From Thiobacillaceae bacterium (GTDB lineage Bacteria; Pseudomonadota; Gammaproteobacteria; Burkholderiales; Thiobacillaceae), in NCBI GenBank assembly GCA_012274165.1, contig JAAPAA010000038.1:1-16758 (forward strand): a stretch of DNA of 16,758 nt. Direction: 5' to 3'. The notes below the pieces were generated by a model. That model had not been told where the DNA came from. It saw only the letters and a program-made list of their open reading frames with translations, and searched no databases. Position 1 is the first letter of the stretch. The number at the start of each line of letters is the position of its first letter. This document shows, one piece after another, positions 1 through 6,995 of this stretch. A program made the position numbers and the translations under genes.

Positions 1-267
1 CAACCCCACCAGAACGAACAGGCGCTCAACCCCGGCACGAATGAACATCTTGAACAAACGATGCTGATCCCATTCCGGATGGCGCTTCGACTGCCGCTCG
101 TGCCATACCAGTACCGCACTCACTGCCAGCGCCACCAACCCGCCGAACAGCGCCGCCAGCGCTGCGTCGACCCCGGCAAACACGCCGCCGATAACCGCTG
201 CGATCAACGCGAGTGCCGCTTGCGCCATGGCTACCCGCTGGATGCCCGAATGTATGCCGTGGAACAT
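1..267 (-). CDS. atpI: ATP synthase subunit I (AtpI-like), C-terminal part beyond window
   Basis: Small membrane protein that in bacteria is encoded first in the atp operon and assists assembly of the F1Fo ATP synthase c-ring. The 89 visible codons begin MFHGIHSGIQRVAMAQ and hold two hydrophobic stretches (about residues 14-33 and 36-54) followed by a basic loop (HERQSKRHPEWDQHR) and the start of a further hydrophobic segment. That layout fits AtpI; the end of the gene lies outside the window. Its place just beyond parA-parB on the same strand agrees with the usual par-atp order. A promoter-like element ends about 10 bases before the ATG at 267, so transcripts from it would be almost leaderless; the in-frame ATG at 228, preceded by AGCGGG, is an alternative start. 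Assignment rests on hydropathy and context more than on a diagnostic motif. Confidence 0.72.
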   Translation of the reverse strand, partial: MFHGIHSGIQRVAMAQAALALIAAVIGGVFAGVDAALAALFGGLVALAVSAVLVWHERQSKRHPEWDQHRLFKMFIRAGVERLFVLVGL

Positions 268-276
268 TAGCCGGTG

Positions 277-306
277 ATGATACTTGAATTAGGGGGGTCT
301 ATGCAA
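277..306 (-). promoter_or_regulatory. Putative promoter for atpI
   Basis: Read on the minus strand, TTGCAT (306-301) and TATCAT (282-277) are separated by 18 bases that include a run of six C followed by TAATTC. TATCAT matches five of six bases of the sigma70 -10 box and TTGCAT three of six of the -35 box. Transcription would begin near 270, only a few bases before the ATG at 267. The rest of the 115-base gap between yihY and atpI shows no other clear signal. Confidence 0.4.
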
Positions 307-382
307 TCATCAAGTGATCTGATGGAACTCGCCGTGTGCTGATGTTGTATAGCCGAAAATAGCCCGGTCGCCTGCAGCCATT

Positions 383-1726
383 TCACAATGATTTAATCGG
401 GGTGCCCTCAACCCGCTCTGCGCCCAAATCCTGCCAGGTCATGTCCCCCAGCGCGGCTTTCTGGGCTTCGGCCAGACGCTGTTCAAGTGTATTTAACGCC
501 GGCGCGGCAGCAAGCTCATGCGGGCGCGGTTGATGCTGTTCGCCCTGGCTGCGCAAAAGTTCGAACACGTGATCAAGCGACACGCTGGCGGGATCAACTG
601 CAGGCAGCCAGCGCGGCAGCGGATCTTCGGTGCGAACCACCAGCTGTTGATCGAAGAAAGGCGCAAGCACGTCCTCAAGCAAGGGCTCGGGCAGGCGCAA
701 ATAATGTGCGAGCTGGTGTGGCGTCATGCCGGGCACGCCGTCGGTGTGGGCACGTGCGAATTGGCCGAGCGCAGCCAGCGCAATGCGTTCGCGCTGGCGC
801 GGGCTGAGTTCAGCCCCATCGTCATGGCCAGTGCTGTAACCGGGGTTCTGCATATAGAAGGCCACGCAGGCGCCGAACAGCAGGATGAGCCAGATAACGT
901 AGATCCACACCATGAACACAATGACGATGGCGAAACCGGAATACACCGCCACATAATTGGCCGACCCCGCGACAAAGTACGCGAACAGCACTCCGGACGC
1001 CTCCCACAACAAGGCGGCAACAAGCGCACCGGTGATGGCAGGCACGGTACGCACGCGGGTATTGGGCACCAGCGTGTAGATAAAGGTGAACACGGCGACC
1101 AGGATCAGCAGCGGCAGCATGCGTTGCAGCACGCGTATCCCAGCGGCCAGGGTGCCACTCACGCCGAGCCAGTTGAGAATGGCGTCATCAAATACCGAGG
1201 CGCCGATGGTCGCGATGGCAAACAGCAGCACCGGTGCAGTAAAAATGACCGACAGGTAATTGCTGAAACGCTGTGCAAAGGTGCGTTCTCGGCGCACGCG
1301 CCACACTTCATTGAAGCCCTGCTCTACCTTTTGCACCAGCGAGACTGCGGTGTATAGCAACATGACCATGCCCACCACGCCGAGCACACCCACCTTGATG
1401 TTGTCCACAAAGCCGGTGATCTGATCCACCATCAGCACGCTGTCCTTGCCCAGCGGTGCGAGCAGACTGAGCAAAGCCGGACGCGCGGCGTTATGCACGC
1501 CAAACGCCTTGAGCACCGAGAAACTCACCGCCAGCAGTGGCACCAGCGACAACAGCGTGGTGTACACCAGGCTCATCGCGCGCAGATTCAGGCGTTCGCC
1601 CGTAATGTCGCGAATCGACAGCACCAGCGCACGAACCAGCCCCAGCGGCAGCGCGTGCCAGGCCGGCAACGTGTCATGGCCATCTCGCCACAACCGGGTG
1701 TGCAACCGCGCCAGCAGGGTTTTCAT
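383..1726 (-). CDS. yihY: YihY/BrkB family inner-membrane protein
   Basis: A 447-residue member of the YihY/virulence factor BrkB family, once mis-called ribonuclease BN; its transport or other role is not settled. Six hydrophobic segments are visible at about residues 50-76, 112-132, 157-180, 202-221, 229-254 and 260-291, with the family-typical stretch LLYTAVSLVQKVEQGFNEVW (124-143) between them. The C-terminal 150 residues are soluble; about 308-370 could be a winged-helix-like region, as seen in longer YihY homologues. The start is the ATG at 1726, 40 bases after the stop of the upstream reductase-like gene; no strong Shine-Dalgarno sequence precedes it, so translation may depend on the upstream gene. 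It sits between the par genes and atpI. The family call is firm; function is unknown. Confidence 0.9.
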   Translation of the reverse strand: MKTLLARLHTRLWRDGHDTLPAWHALPLGLVRALVLSIRDITGERLNLRAMSLVYTTLLSLVPLLAVSFSVLKAFGVHNAARPALLSLLAPLGKDSVLMVDQITGFVDNIKVGVLGVVGMVMLLYTAVSLVQKVEQGFNEVWRVRRERTFAQRFSNYLSVIFTAPVLLFAIATIGASVFDDAILNWLGVSGTLAAGIRVLQRMLPLLILVAVFTFIYTLVPNTRVRTVPAITGALVAALLWEASGVLFAYFVAGSANYVAVYSGFAIVIVFMVWIYVIWLILLFGACVAFYMQNPGYSTGHDDGAELSPRQRERIALAALGQFARAHTDGVPGMTPHQLAHYLRLPEPLLEDVLAPFFDQQLVVRTEDPLPRWLPAVDPASVSLDHVFELLRSQGEQHQPRPHELAAAPALNTLEQRLAEAQKAALGDMTWQDLGAERVEGTPIKSL

Positions 1727-1766
1727 GCGCAGTGGCCAACCCCAGACGTCAAAGGGATCCCGCTCT

Positions 1767-2738
1767 TCATATCACCTCTCCATGCCAACCCAGCACCGAT
1801 AGATTTCGCGCCAAAGCGCCTGCGCGCAGACAGTCCAGAAACTCGGCCGGACCCGTAGCATAGATGTCGTAACGCGTGAGATCCGGGTGGCCGGCGAGGA
1901 CGCGCTCGGCCAGTTGCGCGGAATCGGCGTCCGCGTCCAGCATCCTGTATTCAAAGTCATCCAGCGCGTCGGCCAGCGAACGCACATAGTTTTCCTGGTA
2001 GTGCGCAAGCTTGTCGGCCAGCCAGTAGAGATGCATGCTCTCCGCTACCTCCAGCGACATGGCGTGCTGGATCAGGCTTTTGATCGGGGCAAAGCCGTCA
2101 TCCCACGCCACAAAGATAATGGGGCGGCGCGATTCCAGCTGGATGACAAATCCGCCGGCAGGGCCGCTCAGCGTCACCGCGTCTTCCTTGCTCAGGCCCG
2201 CAAACGCCCACTCGCCAAACGCCTGGCGGTCGCGGCGGACATGCAGCTCGATATGGCGGTCGTCACAGGGGCAGCTGGCGATGTAGTAATCCCCGGCCGC
2301 CCCGCCGGCCTCCAGCCTGACCGACTGCCCGGCCAGAAAACGCAGACGCTGGCTGCGCGGCGTCATCAAATGCAGGGCCAGAATGCTCTCGTCGATCGGT
2401 TCGATGGCCTTCACCCGCGTGACAATAGTCTGCTGCGGAATATCCTCGGCGCCCGCGATGCCTGCCTCGATCACGATGTCGCCGACCGCCGTGTAGGCGC
2501 ACATCAACAAGGCGCCTTTGGCCTTGTCCACTTCCTTGACTATAAAGTCATGCGGATGGACCTTGCTGACCTCGCCCGACACCAGGCGCGCTAGGCATTC
2601 ACCGCAATTACCGCCACTGCAGCCGTAATTGAGCGGAATGCCGGCACGCAGCGCGGCCTGCAATATCGTGTCGTTGCCTTCGATGGTGAAGGTGTGGCCC
2701 GAAGGCATCACGGTTACCTGTGCTGACATCGCGGGCAT
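1767..2738 (-). CDS. 2Fe-2S ferredoxin / reductase-like fusion with altered nucleotide motifs
   Basis: A 323-residue protein built like a ferredoxin-NAD(P)H reductase component. The N-terminal plant-type ferredoxin domain has all four cluster ligands, Cys40, Cys45, Cys48 (CSGGNCGEC) and Cys80. An FNR-like beta-barrel (about 104-200) and a nucleotide-binding-like domain (about 205-318) follow. In active relatives the flavin motif is RxYS; here the matching place reads GDYY (149-152). The glycine-rich NAD(P) motif GGTG is WDDG (212-215) before the conserved FAPIKSL, and CGPP is TGPA (295-298). It therefore probably carries a 2Fe-2S cluster but may not bind FAD or NAD(P)H in the usual way. AGGAGG lies 4 bases before the ATG at 2738, which favours that start over the ATG at 2729. 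It lies 29 bases after parB and 40 before yihY. Substrate and partner are unknown. Confidence 0.8.
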   Translation of the reverse strand: MPAMSAQVTVMPSGHTFTIEGNDTILQAALRAGIPLNYGCSGGNCGECLARLVSGEVSKVHPHDFIVKEVDKAKGALLMCAYTAVGDIVIEAGIAGAEDIPQQTIVTRVKAIEPIDESILALHLMTPRSQRLRFLAGQSVRLEAGGAAGDYYIASCPCDDRHIELHVRRDRQAFGEWAFAGLSKEDAVTLSGPAGGFVIQLESRRPIIFVAWDDGFAPIKSLIQHAMSLEVAESMHLYWLADKLAHYQENYVRSLADALDDFEYRMLDADADSAQLAERVLAGHPDLTRYDIYATGPAEFLDCLRAGALARNLSVLGWHGEVI

Positions 2739-2767
2739 GCACCCTCCTTCAACAAGTTGGAACGTCC

Positions 2768-3622
2768 TTACAGCGCAATCCCCAGTTTTTCCAGCAACCC
2801 CTGCAATTCTGCGTGACTGGAAAAGCTCAGGGTAAGACGGCCTTTGCCCTGTTTGTTCGTCTGCACCCGCGCGGTCATTCCCAGCGCGTCGGATAGGCTT
2901 TCTTCCAGCCGCAACAGGTCGCGCGAGACCGCCGATGGCGCGGGCGCAGCGGCGGCAGGCTCCTTCAGGCGGGCCACGCGGCGCTCGACCTCGCGCACCG
3001 ACAGGCCGCGCGTTTCGACTTCGTGCGCCAGCTCGCGCTGCACGCCCGCGGAAAGCGGCAGCAGCGCGCGGGCGTGGCCCATTTCGATCAGCCCGGCGGT
3101 CAGCATGTCCTGCACCGGCCGCGACAGATTCAGCAGCCGCAACAGGTTGGACACCGCCGCGCGCGACTTGCCGACCGCTTGCGCCGCCGAATCGTGGGTC
3201 ATGCCAAATTCGTGGATCAGGCGCTGCAAGCCATGCGCTTCATCGATGGCGTTGAGGTCTTCGCGCTGGATGTTTTCGATCAGTCCCATCGCCGCCACCG
3301 CATCGTCGGCCACTTCGCGCAGCAGCACCGGCACTTCGTTCAGCCCGGCGAGCCGCGCTGCACGCCAGCGCCGCTCGCCCGCGATGATCTCGAATCCGTC
3401 CGCGATTTCGCGCGCCAGGATCGGCTGCATCAAGCCCTGCGCGCGGATCGAGTCGGCCAGTTCCTGCAGCGATTCGCTATCCATTTGCGTGCGCGGCTGG
3501 TATTTGCCGGGCGCAAGTTGCGACACGTTCATCATGCGCAGTTCGCCCTGCGGCGGCGCGGCGTTGTCTTCGCCACCGAGCAGCGCGTCGAGTCCGCGCC
3601 CCAACCCTTTAATTCTAGCCAT
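2768..3622 (-). CDS. parB: Chromosome partitioning protein ParB
   Basis: CTP-dependent DNA clamp that loads at parS and spreads along DNA to form the partition complex. The 284-residue protein has the usual order: an N-terminal tail starting MARIKGLGRGLDALL for contact with ParA, the CTP-binding domain with GERRWRA (82-88) and ENIQREDLN (116-124), a helix-turn-helix region around 142-162 (AAQAVGKSRAAVSN) that reads parS, an alanine/proline linker near 222-232, and a C-terminal dimerisation domain to 284. The ATG at 3622 lies inside the end of parA (8-base overlap) and is preceded by GGGAG at 7 bases, so the two are translated together. Candidate target sites lie 1.9, 3.3 and 5.5 kb upstream in this window. 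Confidence 0.97.
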   Translation of the reverse strand: MARIKGLGRGLDALLGGEDNAAPPQGELRMMNVSQLAPGKYQPRTQMDSESLQELADSIRAQGLMQPILAREIADGFEIIAGERRWRAARLAGLNEVPVLLREVADDAVAAMGLIENIQREDLNAIDEAHGLQRLIHEFGMTHDSAAQAVGKSRAAVSNLLRLLNLSRPVQDMLTAGLIEMGHARALLPLSAGVQRELAHEVETRGLSVREVERRVARLKEPAAAAPAPSAVSRDLLRLEESLSDALGMTARVQTNKQGKGRLTLSFSSHAELQGLLEKLGIAL

Positions 3623-4406
3623 GTACTTTCTCCCTTGCTGTCAGGCCGGCGCGCTTGAGCGTTTCTTCGGCCAATTCCATGTAGGCTTTCGCGCCCTTGC
3701 ACTGGCGGTCGTAGGCCAGCACCGGCAAGCCGTGGCTGGGCGCTTCGGCCAGCCGCACGTTGCGCGGAATCACGGTGTCGTAGACCTTGTCACCGAAATG
3801 CTGCTTGATCTGATCGGACACCTGTTGCGCCAGCGTGCTGCGCGGATCGAACATCACGCGCAGCAAGCCTTCGATCTGGATGGCTGGATTGAGCCGCTGC
3901 TTGACCTTCTTGATGGTGGAGACCAGATCGGTCAGCCCTTCCAGCGCGTAATACTCGCACTGCATTGGAATCAGCACCGACTCGGCCGCCGCAAACGCGT
4001 TGACGGTCAGCAGGTTCAGCGTCGGCGGGCAATCCATCAGGATGAAATCATATTCATTGGCCACCAATTCCAGCGCCGCCTTCAGCCGCATGTCGCGCTG
4101 CTCCAGATTCACCAGATCGATTTCCGCCCCCGCCAGCTCGCGGTTGGCCGGGATCACGTCGAAATGCCCGGGCTTTGAACGCACCCGCGCGTCGCTGACG
4201 CTCACCTGGTTGAGCAGGATCTGGTACACCGTCGGCAGCGCGGTGCGCTTTTCGATGCCCGCGCCCATGGTCGCGTTGCCTTGCGGATCGAGGTCGGCCA
4301 GCAGTACGCGTTGCCCGAGCTCGGCCAGACTCGCGGCCAGATTCACCGCTGTCGTCGTCTTGCCGACACCGCCTTTTTGGTTGGCAATCGCCAGGATTCG
4401 ACTCAT
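3615..4406 (-). CDS. parA: Chromosome partitioning ATPase ParA (Soj)
   Basis: Deviant Walker-A ATPase that binds DNA nonspecifically as an ATP dimer and moves ParB-parS complexes by ParB-stimulated hydrolysis. The 263 residues show the deviant P-loop KGGVGKTT (11-18) with signature Lys11, the Walker A' motif DLDPQGN (38-44) and the Walker B stretch FILMDCPP (121-128). Length and lack of an N-terminal helix-turn-helix match the chromosomal Soj type rather than plasmid type Ia ParA. Its ATG overlaps the rsmG stop as ATGA (4403-4406), with GGAG 8 bases upstream inside rsmG; its end overlaps parB. This is the standard mnmG-rsmG-parA-parB arrangement. Confidence 0.97.
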   Translation of the reverse strand: MSRILAIANQKGGVGKTTTAVNLAASLAELGQRVLLADLDPQGNATMGAGIEKRTALPTVYQILLNQVSVSDARVRSKPGHFDVIPANRELAGAEIDLVNLEQRDMRLKAALELVANEYDFILMDCPPTLNLLTVNAFAAAESVLIPMQCEYYALEGLTDLVSTIKKVKQRLNPAIQIEGLLRVMFDPRSTLAQQVSDQIKQHFGDKVYDTVIPRNVRLAEAPSHGLPVLAYDRQCKGAKAYMELAEETLKRAGLTAREKVHG

Positions 4407-5044
4407 ACGACAGGCTCCAGAACAATCAAATGACGGCTCGCTTCCAGCCCCGGGACAGCAAGCGAATGGTTAGCGCTCACTTTCACCCAATCCGGCAAGG
4501 AAGCGATCTCTTCGTGCGGAATTAAGCCCTTCATCGCCAGCCAGTGGCCGCCAGGTTTGAGCAGATGACGCGTCAGCGTGACGAATTCCTTGAGGTCGGA
4601 AAACGCGCGCGAGGTAATGATGTCGAACCCGGCCAACGGACGGAAATCCTCCACCCGGCTGGTGACCACATGCAGATTCGCCAAGCCCAGCTCGGCCTTG
4701 GCTTGCAACAGAAAAGCCGTTTTTTTGGCGATGCTGTCGATCAGCGTTACCTGCAATTCCGGCCGCGCAATCGCCAGCGGAATACCGGGCAGGCCGCCGC
4801 CGCTGCCGACGTCGAGCACACGAATCAAATCAGGACAGCCGCCCTGAAAAAAGGCCACTGCCGCCAGCGAATCCAGCAAATGATGGCTCACCATGCGCTC
4901 GGTATCGCGTACCGCCGTCAGGTTGTAGACCCGGTTCCATTTGTCCAGCAGCGCCAGATAAGCCAGCAGGTTCGCCTCGGCGCCTTCGGGCAAAGCCAGA
5001 CCGAGAGCGGCGATTCCCGCCGCGAGTTGGGTTTGCAAGCTCAT
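4403..5044 (-). CDS. rsmG: 16S rRNA (guanine527-N7)-methyltransferase RsmG (GidB)
   Basis: SAM-dependent enzyme that methylates N7 of G527 in 16S rRNA within the 530 loop; loss in other bacteria gives low-level streptomycin resistance. The 213-residue protein carries the family signature WNRVYNLTAVRD (36-47), the SAM-binding motif VLDVGSGGGLPGIPLA (76-91), the acidic motif after the second strand (LIDSIAKKTAFL, 101-112) and the conserved ITSRAFSDL (143-151). The start overlaps the mnmG stop by ATGA at 5041-5044 and its own stop overlaps parA in the same way, so expression is likely coupled along the block. No strong Shine-Dalgarno sequence precedes its ATG, in keeping with coupling. Confidence 0.97.
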   Translation of the reverse strand: MSLQTQLAAGIAALGLALPEGAEANLLAYLALLDKWNRVYNLTAVRDTERMVSHHLLDSLAAVAFFQGGCPDLIRVLDVGSGGGLPGIPLAIARPELQVTLIDSIAKKTAFLLQAKAELGLANLHVVTSRVEDFRPLAGFDIITSRAFSDLKEFVTLTRHLLKPGGHWLAMKGLIPHEEIASLPDWVKVSANHSLAVPGLEASRHLIVLEPVV

Positions 5045-6939
5045 GCGCTTTGTTTCTGTTCGTCAGGCTTGAAGCCGCGCTTGGCGTATACCAGCAGCAC
5101 CGAGATCGCGGCTGGAGTAATCCCTTGCAAACGCGCCGCCTGCCCCAGGGTTTCGGGGCGGGCTTTTTGCAGGCGCTGGCGCACCTCCATCGACAACCCG
5201 GTGAACAGGCTGTAATCGATATCCGTCGGCAGGCGCACGGTTTCTTGATCGCGCTGGCGGTCGACCTCGTCGTTCTGGCGGTCGATGTAACCCTGGTATT
5301 TAGCCGCGATTTCGACTTGTTCGGAGACGCTCGGGTCATTAACGCCGCCACCGCCGCCGGGCAAGGTCAGCACCTGCGCATAACTTAAATTGGGGCGGCG
5401 CAGCAGCTCGAACAGACTGTATTCATGGTCAATTGGCTGGCCGATCAGGCGGGTGGCCGCCTCGGCAGGCAACATCGCCGGATTCACCCAGGTCGCCTTG
5501 AGCCGTTCGGTTTCACGTGAAACCGCGTCGCGCTTGCGGCTGAAGGCATCCCAACGCGCATCGTCCACCACGCCCAGTTCACGCCCGATTTCGGTCAGGC
5601 GCATATCGGCATTGTCCTCGCGCAGTTGCAGGCGGTATTCAGCACGGCTGGTAAACATGCGGTAGGGCTCGGAAACGCCGCGCGTAATCAGGTCGTCGAC
5701 CAGCACGCCAAGGTAGGCTTCGTGCCGCCCCGGACTCCAGGCGTCTTTTTCCTGCACCTGCAATGCCGCGTTGATTCCTGCCAGCAAACCCTGGGCCGCC
5801 GCCTCTTCATAGCCGGTGGTGCCGTTGATCTGGCCGGCAAAAAACAAGGCGCGGATGGATTTGGTTTCGAGCGAAGCCTTCAAGTTACGCGGGTCGTAAT
5901 AGTCATATTCGATGGCGTAACCGGGGCGCAGGATGTGTGCGTTCTCCAAACCGGGTATCGAACGCACGATGGCCAACTGCACATCGAACGGCAGCGAGGT
6001 CGAAATACCGTTGGGGTAAATCTCGTGGGTGGTCAGCCCCTCGGGCTCGAGGAAAATCTGATGCGAAGCCTTGTCGGCAAAGCGGGTGATCTTGTCCTCG
6101 ATCGACGGGCAGTAGCGCGGCCCCACCCCTTCGATCACGCCGGTGTACATCGGCGAACGGTCCAGCCCGCCACGGATGATTTCGTGGGTCTGCTCAGTCG
6201 TATGCGTGATCCAGCATGGACGCTGCGCCGGGTGCATCGCCACATTACCCATGAAGGAGAACACCGGCGCCGGGTCATCGCCCGGCTGGATTTGCGTCCG
6301 GCCGTAGTCGATGCTGCGGCCATCGATACGCGGCGGAGTGCCCGTCTTCAACCGGCCAACGGGAAGGCTCAGCTCGCGCAGGCGCGCGGCAAGCGACACT
6401 GAGGGCGGATCGCCCATGCGCCCCGCCTCAAAGTTTTCCAGCCCCACGTGCACCAACCCGGCAAGAAAAGTACCGGTGGTGAGCACCACTGTGCGCGCGC
6501 TGAACACAATACCCAGCTGGGTTTTCACGCCGACCACGTGATCGCCATCGAGTAGCAGATCATCGACCGCCTGCTGGAACAAGGTGAGATTAGGCTGGTT
6601 TTCCAGCCGCTGGCGGATCGCCGCCTTATATAGCAGCCGGTCAGCCTGCGCGCGGGTGGCGCGCACCGCCGGGCCTTTGGACGAATTCAGGGTACGGAAC
6701 TGGATGCCGGCCTCGTCGGCGGCGATCGCCATCGCGCCGCCCAGCGCATCGACTTCCTTGACCAGGTGCCCCTTGCCGATGCCGCCGATGGACGGATTGC
6801 ACGACATCGCGCCCAGGGTTTCGATGTTGTGCGACAGCAGCAGCGTCTTCGCGCCCATGCGCGCAGACGCCAGCGCGGCCTCGGTGCCGGCATGGCCGCC
6901 ACCTACAACGATTACATCAAAGGAATCGGGGAATTTCAT
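5041..6939 (-). CDS. mnmG: tRNA uridine-5-carboxymethylaminomethyl modification enzyme MnmG (GidA)
   Basis: FAD-binding partner of MnmE; together they form the cmnm5 or nm5 group on the wobble uridine of certain tRNAs. The 632 residues begin with the dinucleotide fold motif GGGHAGTEA (13-21). CNPSIGGIGKGHL (47-59) and RYCPSIEDKI (275-284) hold Cys47 and Cys277, the same numbers as the functionally important cysteines of the E. coli enzyme. Further landmarks are TGTFLAG (155-161), LKTGTPPRI (197-205) and GINGTTGYEEAAAQG-type residues near 370-384; the helical C-terminal region that contacts MnmE and tRNA is complete. Codons 473-477 (VSRET) are formed by a parS site. The ATG at 6939 follows a 56-base gap containing another parS. 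Full length, no defects seen. Confidence 0.97.
   Translation of the reverse strand: MKFPDSFDVIVVGGGHAGTEAALASARMGAKTLLLSHNIETLGAMSCNPSIGGIGKGHLVKEVDALGGAMAIAADEAGIQFRTLNSSKGPAVRATRAQADRLLYKAAIRQRLENQPNLTLFQQAVDDLLLDGDHVVGVKTQLGIVFSARTVVLTTGTFLAGLVHVGLENFEAGRMGDPPSVSLAARLRELSLPVGRLKTGTPPRIDGRSIDYGRTQIQPGDDPAPVFSFMGNVAMHPAQRPCWITHTTEQTHEIIRGGLDRSPMYTGVIEGVGPRYCPSIEDKITRFADKASHQIFLEPEGLTTHEIYPNGISTSLPFDVQLAIVRSIPGLENAHILRPGYAIEYDYYDPRNLKASLETKSIRALFFAGQINGTTGYEEAAAQGLLAGINAALQVQEKDAWSPGRHEAYLGVLVDDLITRGVSEPYRMFTSRAEYRLQLREDNADMRLTEIGRELGVVDDARWDAFSRKRDAVSRETERLKATWVNPAMLPAEAATRLIGQPIDHEYSLFELLRRPNLSYAQVLTLPGGGGGVNDPSVSEQVEIAAKYQGYIDRQNDEVDRQRDQETVRLPTDIDYSLFTGLSMEVRQRLQKARPETLGQAARLQGITPAAISVLLVYAKRGFKPDEQKQSA
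5508..5525. promoter_or_regulatory. parS: parS centromere site inside mnmG
   Basis: An 18-base perfect palindrome, CGGTTTCACGTGAAACCG, containing the core GTTTCACGTGAAAC (5510-5523). It agrees with the widely conserved parS consensus TGTTNCACGTGAAACA across all 14 core positions. ParB from this same window is the expected binder. The site lies in mnmG codons 473-477. Confidence 0.93.
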
Positions 6940-6966
6940 CGGCGCATTTTACCCGCTGACCGGTTC

Positions 6967-6982
6967 AGTTTCACGTGAAACA
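6967..6982. promoter_or_regulatory. parS: parS centromere site between uup and mnmG
   Basis: AGTTTCACGTGAAACA matches the 16-base parS consensus at 15 positions; the 14-base core GTTTCACGTGAAAC (6968-6981) is a perfect palindrome. It occupies the 56-base gap upstream of mnmG, 29 bases before its ATG, so ParB bound here could also affect mnmG transcription. Confidence 0.94.
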
Positions 6983-6995
6983 TTCACGCGACCCA

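Noticed and set aside
518..1357. A 279-codon plus-strand frame opposite yihY
   Set aside because: Composition is that of a shadow frame (His, Gln, Arg rich) with no family features, while the minus strand encodes an obvious membrane protein.
6441..6456. Other CACGTG hexamers (near 565, 750, 6446, 6536, 15819) as extra parS sites
   Set aside because: Their flanks do not form the GTTTCAC/GTGAAAC arms; only the central hexamer or part of it is present.
6940..6966. A TAAAAT -10 box for mnmG next to parS
   Set aside because: No -35 element lies at a suitable distance (the best candidates are 2 of 6 matches, or 22 bases away), and the start would fall on the ATG.
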